Positions 45,301 to 57,462 of a stretch of 64,000 nucleotides of DNA are shown here, one piece after another. The stretch lies in NCBI GenBank assembly GCA_026261815.1, contig JAMPIT010000890.1:8710001-8774000 (forward strand). The letters run 5' to 3'. Each line of letters begins with the position of its first letter. The stretch's first letter is position 1. The DNA comes from Monarcha castaneiventris obscurior. Its lineage: Eukaryota; Chordata; Aves; Passeriformes; Monarchidae. The notes under the pieces were generated by a model that saw nothing but the letters and a program-made list of their open reading frames with translations, ran no database searches and was not told the DNA's origin. A program made the position numbers and the translations under genes.

Positions 45301-48077
45301 TGCTATTTATGCAACATTATGCATTACCATGAAAGAGGGAGTTATAATTTGGAATGTGATGGGAGGAATGTGGTGATCTTTGTTCTGCTACACAAAGGAT
45401 GCAAACATTTAAATGAAAATCAGTATACGGGAGTTGTGGATTGCCACCTGCATCCAGACTCCAGCTTCTTCCTTGGATAGGCCCTGCCACTGGGGAGACC
45501 TTGGCAGAAGCTGCAATCCCGGCCAGTCCTTTCCAACAAATGCCCCTGCTTGCTGCCTCTCTGCCATTCATCTCCCATCCCTCCACCCAGCAGCACCCTG
45601 GTGACCCTGACCCTTTGTTCTCCCACATCCAGAGACTCAAAAATAGATCTTTGGAGGCTTATATATAGGTTAGGTTTTTAAATTAGTTGACATTCAAGGA
45701 TAATGACTGTTGAGGGCAAGTGTGAGCCTACTCTTATCAATATGTATCTAAGTTAATGTAATGTCTTACTTGTTTTTCAGGGAGCATGTTGAGAGAAGAC
45801 TCTTAACTTCTTCCTGGCAGGGGTTTGCAGAATCAACCAGGATGGAAATTGGTATTCAAATCAGTTTTTTTGAACAGCAACAGTGTTTGCTATTCTGTCC
45901 TTCATGTCTTGCCATGATGTACATACAGTAAGCTCCCGTCTTACTCCTGGAGGGGAGAAAAGGTGTGCTGCACAGCAATTTTTAGTTGTGCTTTCAGTCA
46001 CTGTAGAGACAGAAGGGAAAAGTGAGCTGCAGCAGAGGCCAGGACTCAGGGCACAGTGGCAGGAGGAAAGAGGAGGTGCCAGTAGGAAACACTGTAGAAA
46101 CAGGGCAAGAGTTTGTGCAAGTCAGGCTGTTTTGTCAGTTGTTTCCTGTCAGAGATTGATGAGCACAAGGTCTGAAAAAGTGGGATGATTTGGGCATGGC
46201 AAGGTGAAACAGCAGGCAGGAGCTGAGGATGCTCCTAAGGGGAACCTAAGGGGCACACAGACCTTGCAGCCTCATGGGAAGGGACTTTTCCCTCCTTTCT
46301 GTTCAACATTTCTATTCATCACCAAGTTATGCACATTTTTCTTCTGCCTCTTCTTTTTCCTTTGAGGTCAAATAGTTTTTTTTTATCTTCACAATGTACA
46401 TGAGCGCAAGCAAATCCTTTTTTGTCATCAGCTGATCTGGGGCTGCCCAGAGGCTGAAGTGAGATTTGTTTACAGTGCCAGCTGCTGCTTCAAATTACAC
46501 CATCCCATTCTGTGCTGTCTGTAGGTAGCAGCTCTATCTCCAATTCCCCCAGGGCTTTGCATCTCTGAACTTCTTCCAGCTCTTGGCATGGCCACCTCTG
46601 CTAAAGCCCATTTGGAGATTCTGAACAGCAGCTCTGTGGGGATGTGAGAGCAGAAAGCTGCTGCAGCCCTTGTGCAGTACCATAACTTGTGGGGGATGAA
46701 ATGGACCGCAAAACCTCACCTAATAATTAAATTTAGGTTTTTTGTCTATTGCTATGTGTAAAGTTGGAGCTGCTGTTCTCTAAATGCTGTTTAAAATGGT
46801 GTTCAGTGAGGCACTGAGTGCCAGAGCTAAACTATATCCCTGTGGAAGGGGCATCCAGCTGCTCTGGAAGCTGACACATTTCTGGAGGCTTTTTGGTGTA
46901 GCTCATGGATAAACAAATCCATTGCTTCTTTGGGTCAGTGGGTTATGTAGATTTGCATAGATTTCATATCCTCCTCTAAGTCAACTGGATATTATCAACT
47001 GCTTGAGGATCTGATCTCGCCTTTGTCATTTTGTCAGTGCTGCCTTGTTTGGAGTTCCTGTCCATCTGGAAGGATGCCCTGCCCCTTCCCTGGCCACCTG
47101 CCCCAGCTGTGGTTTGAAATGGCTCTGCACTGTGGGGTACCACACTGGTTGATGAGGATGCTGGAGGAGTGAAACGCCTCGCCTTGTGCAGTCTCAGGCA
47201 ACTCTGCTTTGGCCAGGCTGGTGTCCTGGACCATGGATAGAGAAAGCATCCAGGAGCTTCTGCTTTTCCCTCGTCCAAGTTTCCTTTGCCGGGGGCCTGT
47301 CCAGCCCCAGCTGGCTCTCAGGAGGCAGTACAGAGATGGAGCTCTGAAAAGCACATGGGATGAACTTGGAGAACATTTTAATGCACAAAGCATTTTCACT
47401 GTTTGGGAGTGAAGGACATGGCTTAGCTCAAAGAAGTGTGTTTAATCAAAGATAAAATGGGAAAAGAGCTACACAAACCAATATTTATCCATCAGTGTGC
47501 TCCCTGTTCCTCACCAATGAACTTGGTAATGTGATTCTGTTAGGTGAGCCCAACATGCTGCATGATAAAGACTGCTTTCTCTAATTATACATAGTTTGAT
47601 GTCTATAAATGATAACAAAAATAGTGTTAATTCACTTTGGTTTTGGTCCATCCGCTTTCTGGGGGCTTGTTCATCTGAGTTCCAGCATCCTTAAAAATTA
47701 GGATCTGCATCTCAGCCAAAACATGCCATGCAGGCAGTGGGAGTGCTATGGAAAACTGGAGCATGCAGGTAACTGGAGGTTTTATCCAAAGAGGACTGAA
47801 CTGGCACCATCTACTACCTAACAGGTCCCTTACTTTTCAGCCTTACAGATGTCCTTTTAATGGAATATAATCCATACAGCAAAGAGAAATGCTGTTGTGT
47901 TTACATCCGTGCTCTTGGTCTGGTTCAAAGCTCAAACTGTTAAGAGGTTTGGGGTGTAGAAGTAAATCCAAGGGAATATTTATTAGCAGCAAGGGCCAAG
48001 CACAGCAGTCAGTGATATGACCTGAGTAGTGTGAAATCTATAGGGCTTCTGTCTGTGCAGCTCCAGAAATGAAGGCT
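42359..48077. other. Non-coding, probably intergenic
   Basis: No recognised gene or repeat. Two stretches look unusually free of repeats and rich in TAATTA-type cores or CpG (about 43270-43470 and 44430-44660) and may be conserved non-coding elements. Open frames at 45317-45640 and 47034-47399 look like chance frames in GC-richer patches. Confidence 0.6.
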
Positions 48078-48119
48078 TGTCATGGTTTAACCCCAGCCAG
48101 CAACTAAGTACCACACAGC
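48078..48119 (+). mobile_element. Fragment resembling the start of an avian ERV LTR
   Basis: TGTCATGGTTTAACCCCAGC followed by CAGCAACTAAGTACCACACA closely resembles the first 40 or so bases of a common bird endogenous-retrovirus LTR, including the terminal TG. The similarity I recognise ends at about 48119. No internal retroviral genes, primer-binding site or second LTR were seen. It is an old, truncated scrap. Confidence 0.5.
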
Positions 48120-51100
48120 AGCATGGAAAAGAGCAAACAGAGATGGAGAAGGAATTGATGATCCTGGAGAAGTGGTGCTGGCAATTCAAGCAAAACAAGA
48201 TCAAAGAGGCAACTGCTTTCAGGTGAGGTAAGCTAAATATTTTGCTTTTTTCCTAATCTCCACCACCACCTCCATGCTTAGATGGAAGCATTTGCTTCAC
48301 TTTTGTCCTAAGATAAATTAGCCAGAGATATAAAGCAAACTGTTTATTTTGTATTAATTCCAATAAGTCTGGTTTTAATTTTCTTTCTTTTGTTATGGTT
48401 GTCATATGGATAATACTCTGCAGATGTATGCAAAGAATAGAAAACCTTATGTTCTGCCTCATAAAGATGTTAAACACAAAGCGCAGCCTGCAGCCCTTCT
48501 CTCATTCTTGGTCTCTGGTTTGAGACAGAGCAACTCTGGGATTTGTGGCCTGGGATTTGGACACAAGGAAATGCCCATTGGAATAAGGCAGAGTCTGCAG
48601 GTAGCACTATACTTGTTATAAGGACAGTCTGCCTGGCACCCAGCAAAGGCCTGAAGCACGTGCCTCCTCTTAAACATCTAAAGAAGTCCCCTTGAAAATA
48701 ACTGCTTTATTAGGCTTTGACTTCCAGCAGTCTGTCACAGGCATCTTTAAAATAATATTTGTAAGGCAAGTTTATCAATGTTTATATTCCTAACCTTTTT
48801 TTTTTAAATCATTATTGTTTTGAAATTGAGCAGGCTTCTTCTCTCACTTCCAGATCCAGGCAATCTGCACATTTTCTAAGCTCCTTACATTTGTCATTTT
48901 GGGTAGAAGGTGGGTTTTATCAAAATGATTAATAACATTATTTTTACACTGCAGGGCTGAATTTGAGGATGGTAACAAGTTTAGGCAGTCTTGAATCAGT
49001 ACAATTGCTTATGTGATTCTAGTTCCAGCATGAGTCTTCTCCCGAAAGTTATGGCTGCCTGAGAGCCAGGAAATGGCAACTTTGTGATTCTGGACCACTG
49101 ATATATGTAGTTTTTGACATGATATATTTGCACAGCTAAGGAGAGCTGCAATCATTGTGACTGTGCTTCCCAGGTCTATGTTTGTGTGCCACGCACCCTG
49201 TGGAGTAACAAAGCTGCCTTCAAGTCAGCAGCAGTGACCTCTCAGTTCTCGTTGCATGGAGGTCTAAGATGTCAAACCTAAACCATGTCACTGATCCAGA
49301 GCTGGGCTGATTCCAGCTAAGGGAGTTCTATGCTGGAATTACAGGAGGAAATAGGTATTTAAAGATGATGTGAAGAGAAAAGAGGCCATCTGAAGCCAGT
49401 TGCGTTTGGTTCTGGTGCAGACACAGCAGCAGGGACGGGAACTGTGCAATCACCACGGGGCTTGGCCTAGATGGCTGCAACTGCTTGTAACCATTGCATC
49501 TTTTTATAAGAAAGCAGCTGCTGTTGTTCTAGGGGATATCTTAAAACCCCTTGTGTTTTGTCAGTTTCCCCAGTTGAGCTGGAGAGGGTTTTCCATGCAT
49601 CATGTCCTTGGCTTTGTTCACCAGTGTACCCAGCTGGCAAGTGTTTTCCCTTCTGCAGTGCCATGGAGGAGCCAAAGGCAGTGCCATGGGAAGGAGTACA
49701 ATGTGACCAAGTGGCCAAGCAGCCACTTACCTGTCAGGAATTAGACCACCTTCATGCAGGAGAGCTGGCTTTAAATTTTAAAACTCCATGTGAGAATTAC
49801 ACTGTGTGCAAGAAACCCGACACCTGCAGTTTTACAAGTGAGTCTCAGGTGCCCCCCCAATACACTAGAGCACAGTAAGAAATAAAAGGTTTACAGAGAA
49901 ACTTAATTCAGTGGCAAATTATTCTAACGAAACAGATATCCCAGAGCTTGCTGGGATAACTTGCCAATTTTGGCATAAAATCTTCGCAATAAGGCAAAGA
50001 AGGACATGGATATCTTCAACAAAACTAGGTTCTGTAGCTGTGGTTCCTAATTCATGTCCACCCAAGGTAGGAGCAGCCCCATTGCATTTATCATATGCTT
50101 GCATTTCAGGGCAGTTCAGGCTGACATTGCTGTTTCACGGTGCTCCCAGCTTTCCTTCTCCCTGGGGAAAGCACAAGGAAGACAGATCCAAGTGCTTTGT
50201 AAAAGAGAAAGGAGACAGTAAATGTTTGCATCTTTGCACAGCTCACTTAAAGATACTGTCCAAGCCTTCTAAACACCTCTGCAGAACTGAGATAATGTTA
50301 CAGTGCATTTGCACAGGGAATACCTAAGAATAACTGAAGGGAATTTATTTAATTGTAAAGGCCAGAGACTGTGGAATTGAAAAGGGTTTGGTGTTTCTTT
50401 CTGAAGAGACTACATGTAAAATTGCTGTATAAATTATATATAAAATTATATTATCTTACATTTGCTCAGAATTTGGAGCCTCTCTAATAGGTACCATCTG
50501 TCTAACTTAAAAATGTCAGAGCCCTTCCCAGCGTATTTCACCTGTACTATATTTAATGTATGGCACTTATGCATAGCCTAAATTACCCTTCCTAAATAAG
50601 TTTCAGCAGGGATTTACAGCCCTTGTCTTCTTTACAAGAATAGTTCACACTGGCATGTGGTGTGAGTTTACCCAAGCGGACCAAGATGAAGGGAAGCACT
50701 GCCTCAGATCCTGATATGATTGTTTGCCCATCTGTGTAGTCCTTCTTTGATTATTGACAAGATAGGAAATATAAAGTGGCTTAAAAATGTCAAAGTCTTC
50801 AATTAAAAAGTAAGCAAAACAGTGGCATCTGAAGCCAGTGTTATGGGGGGGAATAAAAATAGAAACGAAAGCATAGGTAAGGACTTTGATATGATTAGTC
50901 AAATGCCAGTGGAGCCAAAACTCCGGCTCTGAGGGTATTTTGAGGAAAGGAATGGAAGTGATGGCTGCACTGCCTGCTTGCTGGGTGTTAGGATTGTCAG
51001 CAGAGTATGGGCCTTTTTCTTCCAAAACACCAACATGGAGAAGCTGGAATAGGAGAGGTGGTTGGGATGTGTGTGGCATCTCCTGGGGCTCCCTGTCTGC

Positions 51101-53020
51101 CTGTCCTTGGGCAGAAAATGACCCAAAAAGGAGCCACGTCCACTCTGTGCCACAGAGCAGCTGAGGCTGAAGCCAAGGCCTCAGGAGAGGTATTGCTGTA
51201 GGGTTCCCAGCTTTAGCAGCTACTGCAGCAGGGTGGGTGGGAGCAGCTTGGCTACGATGGCCGTTCCAGCGATGAAGGCTTCAGTCCTGTTCTCTCACCT
51301 GTGCCATCATCTCCGAGGTGGGGCAGGAGCCACACACTCTTCCCCTTCCCCACCAGTGCCTCCTGCACCTTGCACCAGGGTGGCTGTCCCTGCTCCAGGC
51401 CAAAGGCAATATGCCCCAAAAGGCAGGAAGGTGAGCTCAGCTGTTGCTTACAGCCTGCAGCCTTTGCTCACAACGGCAACTATATTGGGAGTTTTCTTGG
51501 AATACGTGGTTATAAACGGTCATGGGAGTTCTTAGAAATATCATTTCAATTCCCTGTGCTTGTAACAGATGCCAGTGCATTCAGGCTCTGATCACACTTT
51601 CCAACCTTGCCCTCATCTTGGAGGCACTCCACGCCCTTCCTCCCCACAGACAAAGGGTGCTGGGCTGTGAAAGGCAGGGGGCAGTGATCTGGCAGATGAA
51701 TGAGGTTTGTCATACACATTTCAACACTTGTCACATCTCCCAGGAGATGCTTGTTACCCAATGTGAAGTGACTGCATTTGAATGCAACACCAAAGGACAA
51801 ATCTGCCCTTCAAGTAATCAGCCTGCAAACATCCTGTGCTAGTCCAAGGGAAAGGGTGACTTCTTTGTTTGTTTCTATAGAGTAAAATGGATTTGATGCA
51901 AGTCTTTCTGAAAGCAATCCAATTAACTGTGGCTCTTTGAGAGTAGAAAAAGGGGGATTGAAAAGGATATCACACTTTTTTTTGACTAGCAGTTTACAGT
52001 CACTTTCTTTAGATATCCTCTTTCTTAGCTGTTATTTCCTCTGATTTATTCTGCTGCAGAAGTGGATCATTTAAGTGAGTTTTATGTAAGTCCTCTTGGC
52101 TGTTTTACAGTTCTCTGCATGTTTCAATATATTCCACTGTTAAAAATTTTAAAAGTAGGTGGGGAAAGAGGAAATTTCTGGTTAATATATAACAATTTCT
52201 AAAGTCAATGTGCCTGGACTCAATTTTTAAGGGCATTTTTCCAGACATCTAATGATGCCAGAAAATAAAAATAGCCAACTAGCAGGACTTTTCTTAGAAA
52301 CTCCCCTCTGCAACCCAGTAGAAGTTTCATGGCCTTAATCAGGTCCTTTCTACTATCACTGGAGAGAAACAAAACTATCACAAGCACATTGGAAAAAAAA
52401 AATAAAAGTGCTATATAAAACTGCTGTAGATGACTAAGCTTTTGTAGCAGAAAGAGTTGAAATTAATATGTAATCTTTTTTTGTAAAATCAGAACTGTCA
52501 GGGTGGACCAAATGGTCTAGCTGAGCTTTGCCTTCAAGAATAGTGGAAATGTCAGATGAGCAATTGTGTTCATTTACAGCAGGCCACAGGGAAAGCAGCA
52601 AGCTGGGCTCACACACCAGGCTGGTGCTATTATTATTGCTATTACACACACTGTGGACAAATAGAGGTACGTCTGGAAGCAGGGTATGCAATCTCAGGGG
52701 TCTCAGATAAGTTCAGATGCAGCTGTTGAGAGAAATATCTTGAATTTGAAAAAAAAAACCAAACCCTATTCCTTTTCAAACATATGTATTTTGAATCACA
52801 AGTAAGAAAAGCCTAACACTGATAATTTTTATAAAGTTCAGCTAATGAAAAAGTAAACATGTGAAAAATGAAAATAGAATGAGATGGGAATGTTTTTCAG
52901 TTCTTTTTAATTCTCTTGCTTTTGAGGAAATCTAGTAAAAGGATGTACATCTTGAAAAGAGTGTGACTGAAGGATTTGCCCATGAGATTAATTGCACTGT
53001 ATTATCTCATTGGGATATTG
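48120..53020. other. Non-coding, probably intergenic
   Basis: Nothing recognised. A GC-richer block at about 50940-51450 has several overlapping open frames on both strands but no family resemblance. Short ATT-type runs occur near 52627. Confidence 0.6.
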
Positions 53021-53176
53021 TGTTGCTCAGAGAGGTTGTGTAGTCTCCATTCCTTACAGTTTTTGAGTCCCAGCTGAGTCCCTGAGGAACTCGGTGTGGC
53101 CTCACTTGTAGCAGGAGGTTAGGCCAGACACTTCAGCAGGTTCCTTCCAAACTCAGTTATCCTGTGATCCTATGAA
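53021..53176 (+). mobile_element. CR1 LINE 3' tail fragment
   Basis: TGTTGCTCAGAGAGGTTGTG, a GTCTCCATTCC block, then TTAGGCCAGAC, GTTCCTTCCAAACTC and CCTGTGATCCTATGAAG form a diverged version of the end of the same older CR1 type as at 41.8 kb. Only about 155 bp remain. Confidence 0.75.
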
Positions 53177-55599
53177 GAAGACAAAGAATGATAATTTTTA
53201 TTTCACACTTTTAGGCAAAATTTTGTGTGTTTATGTGTGAGAAATGCTCTCCCTGATGGAAAGCAAGGACATAACTGGATTAATATATAATTTTACACGC
53301 TTTCCAGGAAATGTTGCTGAAAATACCATATCAAACCACCTTCCATTTCATTAATAGCCCTCTATGATTTTAGGTGCGAATGAAAATATTACAAAATGTG
53401 AAAATCAAATAAATGACGAAACACAAGAGTGATTAATGACTGAGTAGCTTGGCAAATGAATTAACAGGCTAGTGTGAGCTATTTTAGCTTAGTAGGTTGA
53501 GCTATGTATATTACTGATAATACTCTGTGCAGGATCAGCATTATGAGCTCTTCAGTTACTGCTAAAGCAGAGCAGCCAATCTGCAATAATTCCAGGTTCA
53601 CCTCATTCATCCCACCTATGATTTATGTCAGCTGCCTAAAGGTATCTATGAAATTCTTACTCGTGTCTATATTCTTATTCCTAGTTTGCCTGATAAGGAA
53701 CTATCTGTGCTGCTAATCCTTATTATACCCTTTTTTTTCCTGTCAATTATTTTGTGTTGTTGTTACTTACACGATTCCAACAATATACCTGAAGAAAAAT
53801 GGATATATAAGAGACCAAATCTGAAATCATATGCTTGTGCCATTCATAGTATTTCAAACTCTTCAGGAAAATATTGTTTCAATTGGCCCAAGCTGTTAGA
53901 ATGAGCATAGGGGAGGTGCTTACTCTGGCCTCCACGTGTGCGTACATCTTGTTTTAACCTGACTCCAGCCCTACATAGCAATGTTCATGGAAAACTCCAT
54001 GAAGGTCACATGCCACATATGAGCTTAGCAGCTGAAGGATGCATAAATTCAACAGCAAGAGAAAAATTAAATTAGGTAAAGGGAAAAAATGACTATTTAG
54101 TGATTTAAAGTCACTTAGACCTCAGCTGTTTTGGGTTTGAACACAAGAAAATGAAACTACATGGGCTTTATGTGAAATCTCTTCCATGTGTTTCAAACAG
54201 GAAGCCAAAATTTTTGTCGTGTGGTTAGATATGAATTTTTCAAACATGTTTTTCATAGATCCATTCTGAGTTTATTGTGACGCCTTCCAGAGGTCACGGT
54301 ACAAGTCACTGTAAATAGATTAAATTACCATTCCTGTACAAAGAGAGGAGTGTACACAGTTGCTGGAGTAATCCCAGTCTGACTTCCCAACCTTTTGTGG
54401 CTGTTTCAAATAGCAAAGTGAAAATTTTCATCTGTGTTTCCTTTGTCTTTGGATTTTTCCAAGCAAGTCATCAATTTCCTCTTCACCAGCACAGAGTTAC
54501 CTAAATCCTCTTATTTCATGATAGTGATTTATTTTATAATACTGTTACTATAAGGATCCAAACTAAGTTAGAGTGACTCCGGGAGATGCTTTATGTGTTT
54601 TGGATTCTTAAAAAGACAGCTGACTTGAGAGTAACAAGAGTAACATGACAGAAGAGTCCCTTGTCATCTTTCAAGAGGTTAAATGTAATGGATTGCAATT
54701 TATATGTGGCAGAAAGTTCAGCTCATTGTGGGTTGTTATTGTCATTTAGTAGAACATGTGAAATTTTGATAGAAGATTATCTTTACTAGGAAGATGTGAG
54801 GCAGAGAGGACGATCTCAGGAGCTTGAAAGAAAGTATCATTTGGATTCATACTGTTTTCCAATAATTATTTAATGCTCAGGGCCCGTCCTGCCTCTTCTG
54901 GCCGCATAAAGAGACACCAGAGAAAATGCAATCACAAGGTTTGAGGTGTTCATTACTGCAACTAGACCTATGTATATAGAACAAAGCCCCAGAGCATTGC
55001 GGTTTAGAAAGAGGCACACAGGTTTAGGGATAGAACAGCATCTGGAATTGCTGTTGGCTCTAGATAAAACGTTTATTTTTGAGAAAGAATTTACAATAGG
55101 TGTAATTTTAATGGTTGGTTCTAGGATTAGGTTCTTGCCTTATGAATTTGCTACACAAGAGATAGAGGAATATACGTTGATACAGATATTAATATATGCA
55201 ATTTTTTTTTAGTCATAAATCAGTTCTGAAATAAAATAAAAAATAGTTATTTCTAAGTTTGGTCTGTCATTTGCAGAACTGGAAAAAATTGATGTCCCTG
55301 GACATTTCAGTGCTCAGAAGAAATTGGGCTTGGGACTGTGAGACACTTCTTTGCATCTGGGCAGAAACTTGCTCAAGTGCTAGAGGTAAAAATAATGGAG
55401 AAAAGGGAAAAGATTTTTTTTATAGGTGATTCAGGTTTCTTAAAGTAACATTAGAATGTACTCTGGAGTTTTAAATTTAGAGAAAGTAAAAAGAATTACA
55501 TGGCTGAACAGATAAGGGCAGAGTGACAATTGATTGTATCATATTCCTGGCAAACTATCACATGGGCTCTCATGCCCATATCGAGTGTGCTTGTGGGTA

Positions 55600-55645
55600 T
55601 AAATATATATATGTTTACATAATGTGTACATGTCTGTGTGTGTGC
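55600..55645 (+). repeat. AT/GT dinucleotide-rich stretch
   Basis: Imperfect alternating ATATAT followed by GTGTGTGTGC; a degenerate microsatellite. Confidence 0.65.
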
Positions 55646-57431
55646 ACTTGGGTTTCTGTAAGATGAAACGGCCCATATGCTTTTTCCTGGGTTATGCCCA
55701 GCACATTCATTTAATTATTCCACAAGAACATACACTACCAAGTTCTTGGGCCTTTTCCTTTTATTTCTTTTTCTTTGTAAATGCTTTGATACTTTTTGGC
55801 ACTGGCTCATATAGTCAGTAGAGTGCATTTAATGGGCCAAAGGCATTTTTATTACCCTTTAAAATGTTTAACAGAGTTTCTGTGTAATTTCTCAGCATGT
55901 TCTATTTGTTTATTTCTGTGTATTTTTGGTAAAAAGAGGTAACATTGTGGTGTTAGGTTTTATTACCTTGGCAGTGTCATCATTAAAGAAGTATCAATCT
56001 TTCCATTATGCACCCAATATATTTAGGAGCTTACATTCTGGACATGGAACTTAATTCCCAGTGGGTGTCCTGATACAAATGTCCCAGTAAGATGCCAATC
56101 ATATATCCTTTCATTAAGTTTTAAAAAACTGGTTTGGCAATTTTTAAATAGCTCAAAATCTGTTTTTCATATTTTTTTCTCAAGTGTGAGAAAAAAATAC
56201 ATCATTTTTCTCTGAACAGTTATGGGATTGATCCATCACTACTCAGACACTTCATTATCTTGGTTGTAACAGGACATAGTCTGAGATGAGACTGAAGGCT
56301 CAGGCTCAGGAAGTGACAGTCGGTTGCTGAATAGCTTAGCCTTACTTTTACCATTGTGAGAGAAATGCAAGTGGACTGTTTGATACGAAACAGATGAAAA
56401 TTGAAGTGCATAGAATCTGGATTTTCTCATATGCTGCACATGGAGAAAATATTTGGTCTTTTGAGCTGAAAATAACAGCAACAGGTTAGTCACTAAAATT
56501 ATATACGATATCTGTGTTTCTGTTTGCAACGCTGATTACTGGATTTGATGTTTTTTAACTCTGCCAATTAAATATTCTGATGTGTACTTGATTCAAGGCA
56601 GATTTTTGAGAAGGACTGATCAATAATTAGGATTACATACAAGGGAGTTGCACTGACGTGTTGGTTTCTCATACGCGGAAGTCAGACATCACTATCTGGG
56701 TTTTCTAGGTATAGTGGCCTTATTAATGCAGTGAATGTGGGTGTAGCAGACCACCTTCTAGACACCTGGTGGGTGGCAACACAAGCACTTTTTACTGCCT
56801 GAGTTCCAGTCTGTTGCACAACTCCATAGAAAGAAATGGTTCATGGTTATAACAACCCAGAGTCAGATTTCGTTTCTGAGCTGTGCTGAGCTTTGCCTTT
56901 CAATAGGCAAGGGGGCAGCTACAGCAACAAGCTCCTCAGTATTTGGAATCTCTTTCTCACCACTATGTGTATTTTGTAAGGATTTTTTTTTCTTTTTTGG
57001 CAAAGAAGGCATAGCAAGAGGCCAACAGCCCTGTTACCCTGTAGGCTACAAGTCCCCCTCCCAAACGGTGCTGAGCTGCTGGAGCTCTGCAGATGGAGAA
57101 AACCAGCAGATCTGTGGTTTGACCCTGACTCTTTCACCCCCTCTCCTACCATTTACAGAACACAGAGGTTCAAACAGATGCTAGATCAGTGCTCGAGTCC
57201 AATGCTACATCAGAGTAATAAATACAGCAACTCTATTACAGAGCTCAGTGATTTCAAGTTTAGTGCTATTCCCCAACTTGGAATAACTCTTTAAAAAGGA
57301 CCAGTGCTTGGAAAAATACCAGCATCAAAGATGTATTCACTGCTGTCCTGGTCTTACTGACTGTGGTTCCTGTCTTTTGGAACAAAATGGTCAAGGTACA
57401 GCCATTACATTTAAGATGCCTTCTGTTGCAC

Positions 57432-57459
<28 letters not shown>
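57432..57459 (+). repeat. A28 homopolymer
   Basis: Twenty-eight consecutive A, the longest homopolymer in the window. The sequence before it is not a CR1 (CR1 does not end in poly-A) and I do not recognise it as a retrocopy of a gene. Confidence 0.92.

Positions 57460-57462
<3 letters not shown>

Noticed and set aside
47034..47399. 121-codon antisense open frame
   Set aside because: No recognised motifs, no splice support, and competing frames on the other strand.
49558..49878. 106-codon open frame with several Cys residues
   Set aside because: Cys spacing fits no zinc-binding or secreted family I know, there is no signal peptide, and it is intergenic.
54946..55212. 88-codon open frame ending in a hydrophobic stretch
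   Set aside because: AT-rich chance frame; no homology recognised and no upstream promoter-like or splice signals.
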